Assembly (NCBI RefSeq): GCF_016595795.1
Contig: NZ_JAENHN010000006.1
Coordinates: 186,001-250,000 of the forward strand
Origin: Clostridium yunnanense
GTDB lineage: Bacteria > Bacillota > Clostridia > Clostridiales > Clostridiaceae
DNA: 64,000 nucleotides
Reading direction: 5' to 3'
The stretch's first letter is position 1. Every line of letters starts with the position of its first letter. The translations under genes were made by a program, and so were the position numbers. Positions 50,790-59,613 of this stretch are shown here, in pieces. The notes under the pieces are model-generated. The model searched no databases, was not told the origin of the DNA, and saw only the letters and a list, made by a program, of their open reading frames with translations.

Positions 50790-51767
50790 TTATTCTAAAT
50801 AGGTTATCCCTGAACCTGGATGGCAAATAAAAACCTTTTGCACCGTAGGCAAAGTTAATAGAGATTCGTATACTATAGCTTCATCCTTAGGTAAACAAAG
50901 CACCTTCACATTTGAACCTGCATCAATTGTGAAAAATACTGGAATGCCTGTCAATCTTAGATACTGTATATGATGAATAACATCCATAGTTCCACTTTGC
51001 CAATACAAAACTGGCGGCTTTGCCCCAAGCATTGTAGCATGCATCTTTAAAGCATTTGCTTCAACTACATGCCCTAGCTTTTCAAACTCTCTAGACATTA
51101 TTGCTTCTTTTGCATCCTCAAGATCTTTTTCTACAGTCTGAAGCCATCCAGCATAAAAAGGTGAGGTCTCAACAGTTCTTTTCATACCCTCCCTGCTGGA
51201 TACCTTCTTTTGTTCTCCTGCTACTAAAACTGAAAGTATACTAATCTTCCAGTCCTGCTCAGACAAAAGTTGACTAGCAAATGAATCTTTTCCATCTTCT
51301 TGTATGCCTTTTTTCCATTCCACATATCCTCCGTAAACTGAGCGGCAGGCAGAGCCTGAACCTTGACGAGCAAGTATTGATATTTCCTTAGTATTTAACT
51401 CTAAATCAAGAGCCTTCGCTGCTGCTGCGGCTAATGCCGCAAAACCTGATGCAGAAGAGGCGAATCCTGCTGCTGTTGGAACTTTATTTTCAGAGGAAAC
51501 CACTGCATGTAAATTAACGCCAGCCAAGTTCCTTACTTTATCAAGAAACCTAAATACCTTATTTGACTCCTTATCACTTGCTGGAAGGTTATTTAATAAA
51601 AAAATATCCTTATCAAAACTCTTGCAAAACTCAACAGTTGTTATGGTGTTAAAGTGATCTAAAGTAATAGATAAACTGCTGTTCATAGGCAAAAATAATG
51701 TCTCGTCACGTTTTCCCCAATATTTAATCAGTGCAATATTGGTATTTGCTTTTGCTGTAGCTTTCAT
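50790..51767 (-). CDS. mvaD: Diphosphomevalonate decarboxylase
   Basis: 325 aa. ATP-dependent decarboxylation of mevalonate diphosphate to isopentenyl diphosphate. Motifs: NTNIALIKYWGKRDE, MNSSLSITLD, the phosphate loop AAGFASSASGFAALA, GSGSACRSVYGGYVEW, and the catalytic Asp in FTIDAGSNVKVL. The ATG at 51767 has AAAGGAG; that site overlaps the mvk stop. Confidence 0.95.
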   Translation of the reverse strand: MKATAKANTNIALIKYWGKRDETLFLPMNSSLSITLDHFNTITTVEFCKSFDKDIFLLNNLPASDKESNKVFRFLDKVRNLAGVNLHAVVSSENKVPTAAGFASSASGFAALAAAAAKALDLELNTKEISILARQGSGSACRSVYGGYVEWKKGIQEDGKDSFASQLLSEQDWKISILSVLVAGEQKKVSSREGMKRTVETSPFYAGWLQTVEKDLEDAKEAIMSREFEKLGHVVEANALKMHATMLGAKPPVLYWQSGTMDVIHHIQYLRLTGIPVFFTIDAGSNVKVLCLPKDEAIVYESLLTLPTVQKVFICHPGSGITYLE

Positions 51768-51772
51768 TATTA

Positions 51773-52747
51773 TCACTCCTTTTCCCCCTCAGTAACATAT
51801 AAAATATTGTCTTCACTTGAAAAATACCAACTTTTAGAAGCTCCTGCTTTCATTAATTGTTTGGCTATAACCTCTGCGTGCTCCAGATCTTTTCCAATAG
51901 CAATCATGCAACCTCCTAGCCCTCCGCCTGTAAGCTTTGCTCCCAGTGCTCCAGCATTCCTAGCCGCTTCAATTAGTGTATCTAAACCATCATCACTTAC
52001 TCCAAGAACCTTAAGCTCCTCATGATTTCGATAAAGCAAACTCCCAAGTAAATACATATCTCCGCTAAGAAGTGCCTCTCTTGCTAACTCTGCTATCTTT
52101 GCTATCTCATCTAATGACTTTTCTACTTCTCTGGTTTCCACAAGATATTTCTTTCTTACATTATCTACAGCAGTGTGCGTATCGCCAATTCTACCTGTAT
52201 CTGCAACAACTAAATATAATGGATCGCCTGTGATAAGGGAAACTATCTCTTTTCCCTTTTGAAACCATATTGGACATTCGCTTAATTCAGCAGCCGTATC
52301 AATTCCACTTGGTTTCCCATGCGCATAGGTTTCAGAAATTCGTACAAGAGAAAATAATTGTTCCTGAGAAGGTTTTTTTTCATAAAAGGAAAACAAACTT
52401 CTTACTATAGCGATAGCAATTGCAGCACTAGATCCAAGTCCACGACCTAAAGGTATAGACGACTCAACTCGAATTCTCAAATTTTCAAAAGGTTCCTTTA
52501 AACTATCTAGTGTTTCCTTTATGCAGACCTCTATTCCTTTCATTTTCATCGGCATATTGTCAATTGAACCATTATAAATTTTAGATTCAAACATAATTTT
52601 TCCAGATGATTGCTCAACTACAGCTTTTACCTTCAGCGGAAATGGAACAGCTATAGCAGGCTTACCGTAAACAACTGCATGCTCACCAACTAGAATCAAC
52701 TTACTATGTGCCTCGCTGCTGCCTGTTTTAGTAGAAACTGTACTCAT
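51773..52747 (-). CDS. mvaK1: Mevalonate kinase
   Basis: 324 aa GHMP kinase phosphorylating mevalonate. Motifs: KLILVGEHAVVYGKPAIAVP, the ATP loop GRGLGSSAAIAIAIV, KPSGIDTAAE, and TGGGLGGCMIAI near the C-terminus. The ATG at 52747 has AAGGAAG; an open frame 22 codons longer is not preceded by a site. First gene of the operon, with a good promoter at 52831-52859. Confidence 0.95.
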   Translation of the reverse strand: MSTVSTKTGSSEAHSKLILVGEHAVVYGKPAIAVPFPLKVKAVVEQSSGKIMFESKIYNGSIDNMPMKMKGIEVCIKETLDSLKEPFENLRIRVESSIPLGRGLGSSAAIAIAIVRSLFSFYEKKPSQEQLFSLVRISETYAHGKPSGIDTAAELSECPIWFQKGKEIVSLITGDPLYLVVADTGRIGDTHTAVDNVRKKYLVETREVEKSLDEIAKIAELAREALLSGDMYLLGSLLYRNHEELKVLGVSDDGLDTLIEAARNAGALGAKLTGGGLGGCMIAIGKDLEHAEVIAKQLMKAGASKSWYFSSEDNILYVTEGEKE

Positions 52748-52830
52748 ATAAAACCTTCCTTTATAAATAACAAATATTATATAGCCTTTCTTTTTAAACA
52801 CCGCTAACTGCAACTAAATATCTATTGATA

Positions 52831-52859
52831 ATAATAATTGATTGAGTTTTAATTGTCAA
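52831..52859 (-). promoter_or_regulatory. mvaK1: Promoter of the mevalonate operon
   Basis: On the minus strand TTGACA, a 17-base spacer and TATTAT, 84 bases before the mvaK1 start. Confidence 0.75.
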
Positions 52860-52896
52860 ATAATACTTGTTTTCATAAAATAATTAATATGCGCAT

Positions 52897-52945
52897 AAAA
52901 AAACAAGTATGTATAAATATTAGTATTTATACATACTTGTTTTTT
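52897..52945. terminator. Long palindromic bidirectional terminator
   Basis: Arms AACAAGTATGTATAAATA / TATTTATACATACTTGTT with A7 and T6 outside, between divergent genes. No gene ends here on either strand; see findings. Confidence 0.65.
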
Positions 52946-53284
52946 AATTCATTGAATGCCTATGATTGGTGAAAAAGAATTAGTATTTCTTATAACATTA
53001 AGTCTATGAAAATTTATAATTAGCTAAAGCTCCTCCTATTTTAATGGGAGATCTTTTTATAAAATGTTATATATTTGATACAGACTATTCTCCTGAAAAT
53101 ACTTTTTGTGCTATACCATACGGGCAATTTGAAAAAAATCAATATTATTTTCACAATAACACTCCTTTGATAGTATACTTTTTATCCTAACAATATATAA
53201 AAATCGTACTTGTTATTTAAGTTGTACATGATATTATTACTATGTCATCAATTTTAGAGTGACTAATGGAGAGGAGCAATAATT
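52946..53284. other. Intergenic region before the flavin-binding protein gene
   Basis: Contains a second terminator-like hairpin (53026-53058, CTCC/GGAG stem then CTTTTTAT) and a 17-codon frame at 52952-53005 with no ribosome site. Possibly the remains of a deleted gene. No other feature. Confidence 0.4.
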
Positions 53285-53689
53285 ATGAAAAGAGCATTAG
53301 AATTTTTACAAGAAAGCCGTACTTTTTATTTAGCAACTACTGAAGGAGATCAACCTAGAGTGAGACCTTTCGGTGCTGTTTTTGAATATGAAGGAAAGCT
53401 ATACATTGTTACAAATAATAAAAAAGAATGTTTTAAGCAAATGCTAGAAAACCCTAAGGTTGAAATCTCAGCTATGAATAAAGGAAAATGGATTCGTATA
53501 GCTGGAGAAGTAGCACATGATGATAGACATGAAGTAAAAGAACTTGCACTTGAGACTATTCCATCCTTAAAATCAATGTACAGCATCGAAGATGGAGTTT
53601 TTGCAGTATTATACTTTACTAAAGGAACTGCTACTATTTCTTCCTTCGCTGGTGAGCCAGAAACTTTCTCCCTATATACTAACCAATAA
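53285..53689 (+). CDS. Pyridoxamine 5'-phosphate oxidase-family (FMN split-barrel) protein
   Basis: 134 aa single-domain flavin-binding split barrel: RTFYLATTEGDQPRVRPFGA at the start, LYIVTNNKKECFKQMLENP, and VEISAMNKGKWIRIAGE. Such short members bind FMN or haem/F420-type cofactors and reduce unknown substrates. GGAGAGG before the ATG. Monocistronic. Confidence 0.88.
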   Translation: MKRALEFLQESRTFYLATTEGDQPRVRPFGAVFEYEGKLYIVTNNKKECFKQMLENPKVEISAMNKGKWIRIAGEVAHDDRHEVKELALETIPSLKSMYSIEDGVFAVLYFTKGTATISSFAGEPETFSLYTNQ

Positions 53690-53692
53690 AAA

Positions 53693-53732
53693 ATATCAAG
53701 GATATCATGGTCTGATATCCTTGATACTTATT
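53693..53732 (+). terminator. Terminator after the split-barrel gene
   Basis: ATCAAGGATATCA/TGATATCCTTGAT perfect arms followed by a T-rich tract. Confidence 0.88.
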
Positions 53733-53842
53733 TTGATATTCCTTAAGCATATCAAACAAAAATCAATCTTATTCCCCTCTTATTAATGGAATCATTTGAT
53801 TTAATAGCCATAAATCAACATCAATACATCCCTAAATATTTA

Positions 53843-56248
53843 TTAAATTTTATTTTTAACTTTATTTTTATATTCATACATGCGTTTATCTGCAATTTTT
53901 ATAAGTTGATCAAATTCAACTCCATCACTTGGGAAGTTAACAACTCCATAACTATAGCTACAAATTATTTTATTTTCTCCAAAGATTATTGGGTTATTTT
54001 TAAACTGTTCACTCAGTTCTTCAAATTTATTAATTAAGTTTTGGGAACTAACGTTGAAGAAGACTCCAACAAATTCATCTCCTCCAAATCTTCCTATAAT
54101 ATCAGAACCTCCCAATAAACCCATTAGACCCTTTGCAAATGTTTTTATTAACTCATCTCCAACTAAATGGCCGTAATTATCATTAACAAATTTCAGTTCG
54201 TTTAAATCAAAAATTGCTGCAAGAAACTCTTTTTTATCTGTATTCTCATTATATATATTGTTATGAAGTAATTGTTCAAAATAACTTCTATTATATACAT
54301 TGGTTAATTTATCGTATCTAGACAAATATATAGTTTCTTCGTAAAGCTTATGCTTAGTAATAGCAATAGAAGTTTGACTAGTCATATATTCCATCAATTC
54401 TATATCCACTTCGTCAAAAATATTATTAAATATACTATCAATGTTTAAAAAGCCATAGCACTTACCATCTATAAGAATTGGTGAACTAATAGACGATTTT
54501 ATTTTTATCCCCTCTGCTGTATCTAGCATACTCGCAATTTTCATCTTATCAATATCATTAAAAATTACTGTTTTATCCACAGTTTCTCCATTCTTAAACC
54601 ATGCATCTTCCAATTTAATTGAGAATCTCTTGATTTCTTCTAAATTATATCCTTTTGCTACAGCTATTTTCAAATTTTCATGCTCATCTAAAAGCAGTAT
54701 AGATCCACAGTTTGTTGGATCAACACAATTAATAACTTTATCTAATATTAATTGAAGCAAATCATTAATATCTGATATTTCATTAATTGAATAGCCAATA
54801 TTCAGCATGGCTTCTTTTAATGTTGATAACTTATTAATTTTTTCCCTATTCTTTTTTTGTTCTGTAATATCTAATATAACTCCAACTAACCCTTTATCCT
54901 TCCCTTGTTCATTTACAACAACTGATTTACTAAAAATCACATCATGTTCCGTTCCATCTTTATGTATAAGTTTTGATTCATAAACTTGAGTTCCTTCTTC
55001 TTTCATCAAACTCATATCTGCCTTATCATAGACTTCTGCTAATTTTTCTTCAAATACCGCATATGCAGTATTTCCTAGAAGGTCCTCTTTAGTAATTCCT
55101 AAATACTCTGTAAATGCACTATTACAATGATTATATACACCGTATTCGTCTTTAGAATATATAGGATTTGGAATTGCATCCATTAAGGTCTCAACAAAAT
55201 TCAAGTTATTATACAATCTCTCTCGCTGTAGCTCAAATTCAGTAATATCATTTAAGATCAATATTTTACCAATACTTTCACCAGAACCTTCATATATATT
55301 ATTAATATTCAACTTATAATATCTTGATTGTCCATTATCCTTTATATTGATTAAATTTTCATTATAAGACTCACTGCTTATAGCTTTTAATAATGTCTTA
55401 TGCTCTTTCAATACATCATCAATTTTTTTATCTCCTGCCTGTGTGTACTTCAATTGTGGAATAATATTTTTTGATGCATTATTGAAATTAACTATGTTAT
55501 TTTCAGAATCTAATATTATAACTCCATCTAACATATTTGAAAAAACTTTTTCTAGTGCTATCGGAGTAATTTTTAATAATTTAAATTTAAATATAGCATA
55601 ACTAGAAATTATTCCTGAAATAGAAAAGGCAAGCGGACATAAATCCAACTCAAAGCGAAACACTCTCAGCATATAAGTAATATCTAAAATCCATGGAATT
55701 ATCCAGGCTATTATTAAAAACAAAATTTGTTTTCTTATAATCGAAACTGCTTTAAAATAAGCAAATATAAAAATTATTAGACCTACAACCATTACTGCAT
55801 AGGTATAAATAATATTAACCCAATACCCTGGTCCACGTACAATATTTGCAATAGGAAAGAGACCACTATTATTCATGTATAGATCTATATAAAAAAGGTG
55901 GTGATAATCATTTGTATAATTTAGTATTAATGTTATGACAGGGATAATAAATAATAGTACTACTATACTTTTCTTAATTTTCTCCTTATGCCCATTAAAT
56001 TTAAGCGCAAATAATAACCAAACTACAGGTAGAAAGGCTATTCCTAAATATTCTACCTTAATCCAAAACTTTACCTCTTCAATGCTTGTACATAATATTT
56101 CAAAAGCATATCCAAAAGAATAAATTGATACTGGAAGTAAAGCTATAGAAACATATATTTTATCTCTTCTCCAAGAAAAATACCCTATGTAAAGAAGTGC
56201 AATTGCTGATATTACTAACACAAAACTAAAAAAAATATTAACCTTCAA
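53843..56248 (-). CDS. Membrane-bound diguanylate cyclase: 7TM sensor, PAS, PAS, GAF, GGDEF
   Basis: About 801 aa. Seven to eight N-terminal hydrophobic helices (residues ~1-225; histidine-kinase N-terminal 7TM type), a PAS domain (~230-330), a second PAS (~345-460, IPNPIYSKDEYGVYNHCNSA), a GAF domain (~485-630) and a C-terminal GGDEF domain (RFGGDEFVGVF, ~residue 725). It should make c-di-GMP. The inhibitory RxxD site five residues before GGDEF is replaced (GGSD), so product feedback is unlikely. The TTG at 56248 follows GGGGTGAT; a GTG three codons upstream is in that site. Monocistronic. Confidence 0.88.
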   Translation of the reverse strand: MKVNIFFSFVLVISAIALLYIGYFSWRRDKIYVSIALLPVSIYSFGYAFEILCTSIEEVKFWIKVEYLGIAFLPVVWLLFALKFNGHKEKIKKSIVVLLFIIPVITLILNYTNDYHHLFYIDLYMNNSGLFPIANIVRGPGYWVNIIYTYAVMVVGLIIFIFAYFKAVSIIRKQILFLIIAWIIPWILDITYMLRVFRFELDLCPLAFSISGIISSYAIFKFKLLKITPIALEKVFSNMLDGVIILDSENNIVNFNNASKNIIPQLKYTQAGDKKIDDVLKEHKTLLKAISSESYNENLINIKDNGQSRYYKLNINNIYEGSGESIGKILILNDITEFELQRERLYNNLNFVETLMDAIPNPIYSKDEYGVYNHCNSAFTEYLGITKEDLLGNTAYAVFEEKLAEVYDKADMSLMKEEGTQVYESKLIHKDGTEHDVIFSKSVVVNEQGKDKGLVGVILDITEQKKNREKINKLSTLKEAMLNIGYSINEISDINDLLQLILDKVINCVDPTNCGSILLLDEHENLKIAVAKGYNLEEIKRFSIKLEDAWFKNGETVDKTVIFNDIDKMKIASMLDTAEGIKIKSSISSPILIDGKCYGFLNIDSIFNNIFDEVDIELMEYMTSQTSIAITKHKLYEETIYLSRYDKLTNVYNRSYFEQLLHNNIYNENTDKKEFLAAIFDLNELKFVNDNYGHLVGDELIKTFAKGLMGLLGGSDIIGRFGGDEFVGVFFNVSSQNLINKFEELSEQFKNNPIIFGENKIICSYSYGVVNFPSDGVEFDQLIKIADKRMYEYKNKVKNKI

Positions 56249-56257
56249 AAATATCAC

Positions 56258-56488
56258 CCCAATTACCTATTATACTAAACATTTACTAAAAATCTCTACC
56301 ACTACTGTATTATTTTTATATTTTATACATTAAACTGTATTTAAAACAGTTATACACTTTATGCTTTAGCATTTAATAGTTTATTTCTTGCTCTAATTTA
56401 TTTTTAATTTATAGGTTCTACTAAGTTTTATTCATAGAAGTTGCGTAGTAAACACACTTTAATTTATGAATCAAATTAAATAGAACTT
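56258..56488. other. Intergenic region, nothing recognised
   Basis: About 230 bases of AT-rich DNA, without a frame with a ribosome site, between the GGDEF gene and the SDR terminator. Confidence 0.4.
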
Positions 56489-56544
56489 ATATATTAAAAT
56501 AACCCACAAAAACTTTTATATTTTTGTGGGTTATTTTAATATAT
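56489..56544 (-). terminator. Very strong terminator of the SDR gene
   Basis: Perfect 24-bp stem (core AACCCACAAAAA/TTTTTGTGGGTT) with an eight-base loop; T-rich on both sides. Confidence 0.92.
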
Positions 56545-56553
56545 GCTTTTCTT

Positions 56554-57342
56554 TTATTCTGGTTGTTTTCCGATGTAAGCTAAAATCCCTCCGTCTACAT
56601 ATAAAACATGACCATTTACAAAATCTGATGCATCAGATGCTAAGAATATAGCTGGTCCAGTTAAATCTTCTGGTGTTCCCCAACGTGCAGCAGGAGTTTT
56701 AGCTATAATAAAACTATTGAAAGGATTTCCTTCTGTTCTTAGAGGTTCAGTTTGAGGTGTTGCTATATATCCCGGTCCAAGTCCATTGCATTGAATATTG
56801 TATTTGCCGTATTCAGAAGCAATGTTCTTTGTTAACATCTTAAGTCCCCCCTTTGCTGCTGCATAAGCAGAAACTGTTTCTCTTCCGAGTTCACTCATCA
56901 TAGAACATATATTTATTATTTTTCCATGCCCCTTTTTAATCATTCCAGGAATTACAGCCTTAGATACTATAAAAGGTGCGTTTAAGTCTACATCTATAAC
57001 CTTTCTAAAATCTTCAGCTTTCATTTCAAGCATAGGAATTCTCTTTATTATTCCAGCATTATTTACAAGAATATCGATTATTCCAATCTCTTTTTCTATG
57101 TTCTCAACTGTCTCATTTACCTTTTCTTCGTCAGTAACATCGCATACATACCCAAAAGCTTTTATTCCCTCTGCTTCATAAGTTTTTATTCCTTTATCAA
57201 CTAATTCTTCGTTAATATCATTAAAAACTATTGTTGCCCCAGCTTCTGCGTAAGCTTTTGCAATGCCAAAACCTATACCATAAGATGCACCAGTTACAAA
57301 TGCTATTTTACCTTCTAGGGAAAAGTTCTTTAATATACTCAT
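56554..57342 (-). CDS. Gluconate 5-dehydrogenase-like SDR oxidoreductase
   Basis: 262 aa classical short-chain dehydrogenase. Cofactor loop VTGASYGIGFGIAKAYAEAG, NNAGI(IKR), catalytic Ser (ICSMMSELGRE) and YAAAKGG. Sequence and length fit Gno/IdnO-type enzymes that interconvert D-gluconate and 5-keto-gluconate; a neighbouring paralogue (e.g. 2-deoxy-gluconate dehydrogenase) cannot be ruled out. No sugar transporter or kinase is nearby. GGAGGAA before the ATG. Monocistronic. Confidence 0.88.
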   Translation of the reverse strand: MSILKNFSLEGKIAFVTGASYGIGFGIAKAYAEAGATIVFNDINEELVDKGIKTYEAEGIKAFGYVCDVTDEEKVNETVENIEKEIGIIDILVNNAGIIKRIPMLEMKAEDFRKVIDVDLNAPFIVSKAVIPGMIKKGHGKIINICSMMSELGRETVSAYAAAKGGLKMLTKNIASEYGKYNIQCNGLGPGYIATPQTEPLRTEGNPFNSFIIAKTPAARWGTPEDLTGPAIFLASDASDFVNGHVLYVDGGILAYIGKQPE

Positions 57343-57627
57343 TAAAATATTCCTCCTTGAATTTACAATTTTTCTTTTGATACCTTAATTATACATTTTA
57401 ATTTAAACTATTTCTTGTTATATTCTTCTAAAAACATTGCAAATATTGAACTATCAATAATAATATTTACTATTTTTCAGTCTAAAAATTGACAATCTGC
57501 ATTTCAGAAATCATAGGAATTTTGAAGATAGTTTTCAGAATAAAGGGATACATACATAGTAACAATTGCATACTCTCAATCATATTTTACTGATATAAAT
57601 TAACATTAAGTGAGTTGAAGATATAAA
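57343..57627. other. Divergent intergenic region
   Basis: 285 AT-rich bases between two divergent genes; promoters are expected here but none stands out. Confidence 0.35.
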
Positions 57628-58893
57628 ATGATTTATGATAAACAACTATCTATAATAGAAACCAATTTGAAAATAAGTTTTGAAGGAAAATCCTTAGAGC
57701 TTATAAATCCTATATACAGAGATATCAATCGTTATTTCCTTCCCATACTGGAGTTTATTAACCAAGTAGGAGGTAATTGTACTATTACGGCAGGCAAAAT
57801 AAATATACTCTTTAAACAGAAATCTCCAATAAGTATAAATTACAAGACTGATGATTATAAATTTACTATAGTTGGCAAGATATTGTATTTATCACTATTT
57901 GATATGTGCACAATATTGAACGTTAAATCTAGATGGGATTATAATAGTAGATCTATTTCACTATATTGGAATAAGGCTAAACATGAAAGCCTTACAAGGA
58001 CTCCTGGAAAAGTGGCTTTAATAAGATTTGAAGATATCACTGCAGGTGATGAGTATTTGGATTCTGACAACTTGGAGAAATTTAGGGTTGTTGCAGATTT
58101 TATGTTTTCAACCGGTGTACCCTTTCATATAGCGTGGATACCAAGATTTGTTGATCCTCCAAATGGCATTGACAATGATATATCTAAACACTATAGCATG
58201 CCTAATGCCAACTTTCTTTTCACAATTGAATATTTACTAAATAAAAACGGTATACTTGGTTTACATGGATATACTCATCAGTATGGCAGTGAAGTAAGTG
58301 GAGAAGGTACTGAGTTTAATGAAGAACGGAATACTGATGAAGATATTATAAGAAAAAGGATTGAAGCAGCTATTAATACCGCAAAAAAATTGGAACTTCC
58401 ATTTAAGTTTTTTGAGAGTCCTCATTATGCCTCTACTGAGTTTCAGCAAAGTATATTTGAACAATATTTTGACATAATTTATGAAGGCTGCGTAGGCATT
58501 TGGGGCGATAAAATAGTTAGGAGTCCTAGGAATCATAAAACCTTATATATCCCAACACCTCTAAGCTACGTAGAAGGAAAAGACGGTACGGAAAAAATGC
58601 TGAATAGAATAAATAATTTAGATGCATCAACCTTGGCTAGTCTATTTTATCACCCATATAAGGATTTTGAATACATAACTCTTCAAAATGGTACTAACGG
58701 CTACCCATTGAGTAAGTATTCAAAGAATTCACCACTTCACCGAATAATAAAAGCTTTATATGATAAAAATTATAACTTTTCAAAAATCACAAGCTTAGAC
58801 GTCAATACTAAGAAAAGTTCATTTATCAAATCTTTTTTTAATTTTTCTAAATTATATAAATTTCTTAACTCTAAATTTAAAGGTATTAAATAA
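57628..58893 (+). CDS. DUF2334 (polysaccharide deacetylase-like) protein
   Basis: 421 aa. The N-terminal ~110 residues resemble a copper-amine-oxidase-type/stalk domain (WDYNSRSISLYWNKAK). The rest is a NodB-superfamily barrel of the DUF2334 type: ALIRFEDITAGDEYLDS holds the first acidic metal site, GLHGYTHQYGSEVSG the His pair, and FFESPHYAST the later motif. A metal-dependent carbohydrate N- or O-deacetylase acting on wall polymers is likely. No signal peptide is seen, which is odd for such a role; the start may be misplaced, as the site GAGTTGAAG is weak. Confidence 0.8.
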   Translation: MIYDKQLSIIETNLKISFEGKSLELINPIYRDINRYFLPILEFINQVGGNCTITAGKINILFKQKSPISINYKTDDYKFTIVGKILYLSLFDMCTILNVKSRWDYNSRSISLYWNKAKHESLTRTPGKVALIRFEDITAGDEYLDSDNLEKFRVVADFMFSTGVPFHIAWIPRFVDPPNGIDNDISKHYSMPNANFLFTIEYLLNKNGILGLHGYTHQYGSEVSGEGTEFNEERNTDEDIIRKRIEAAINTAKKLELPFKFFESPHYASTEFQQSIFEQYFDIIYEGCVGIWGDKIVRSPRNHKTLYIPTPLSYVEGKDGTEKMLNRINNLDASTLASLFYHPYKDFEYITLQNGTNGYPLSKYSKNSPLHRIIKALYDKNYNFSKITSLDVNTKKSSFIKSFFNFSKLYKFLNSKFKGIK

Positions 58894-58933
58894 TTTTGAT
58901 AAATGCGGACTGCAATCAGATTTAATATACAAA

Positions 58934-59030
58934 AATGAACCACTTCACTTTAGAATTTATATTTCTAATATTCTCCGCTCATAACCTAGAGAAGTTTTAA
59001 AAATAATTTCATATTGAAGTGGTTCATCTT
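58934..59030 (-). repeat. Double-palindrome intergenic repeat, copy C (inverted)
   Basis: Outer arms ATGAACCACTTCA (58935-58947) / TGAAGTGGTTCAT (59015-59027), perfect over 13 bp. Read on the minus strand it carries the conserved GGTTATGA and GAAATATAAATT blocks at the same positions as copies A and B. It fills the gap between the deacetylase gene and the zinc-ribbon gene. Confidence 0.75.
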
Positions 59031-59073
59031 TATAGTTTTCTTAGTTCAACTATTAGTTTATACATAGAATTCC

Positions 59074-59415
59074 TTATATCTTTTTAACGAATTCAGATTT
59101 TAAACTCATTGCTCCAAATCCATCAATTTTGCAATCAATATTGTGATCTCCATCAACTAAACGTATATTTTTTACTTTTGTCCCCTTCTTTAAAGCTGAT
59201 GAAGCACCCTTCACTTTAAGATCTTTAATTATTGTTATAGAATCACCATCACTTAAAATATTTCCATTTGAATCTTTAACAACTTTAACATCTTCATTAT
59301 TTTGATTTTCTGATCCTACAGTCCATTCATGAGAGCATTCTGGACAAATTAGAACCTCTCCATCTTCATAGGTATATTCTGAATTACATTTTGGACAGTT
59401 CGGCAAATTATTCAT
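59074..59415 (-). CDS. YjdM/PhnA-family zinc-ribbon protein
   Basis: 113 aa. N-terminal zinc ribbon with two CxxC pairs ([25 protein letters not shown]) followed by the PhnA/YjdM beta-domain ([39 protein letters not shown]). Despite the historic name it is not a phosphonoacetate hydrolase; function is unknown. GGAGG before the ATG. Confidence 0.93.
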   Translation of the reverse strand: MNNLPNCPKCNSEYTYEDGEVLICPECSHEWTVGSENQNNEDVKVVKDSNGNILSDGDSITIIKDLKVKGASSALKKGTKVKNIRLVDGDHNIDCKIDGFGAMSLKSEFVKKI

Positions 59416-59613
59416 TAGTTCATTTCCTCCGTTTGTTTTTATTAATTCTTACACAGATGGCTAGCTTTATAACAGAATTATATGATATCATATTTCTATC
59501 AATTAACAAACAGCAAGGAAAAAACTAATTATTTATTTCATTGATCTTTTTCTTATGGTAGAAGAAAATCCTTACCTTTGAAGCTTTCTCCAAAATATAA
59601 TTAAAATCCTCTA

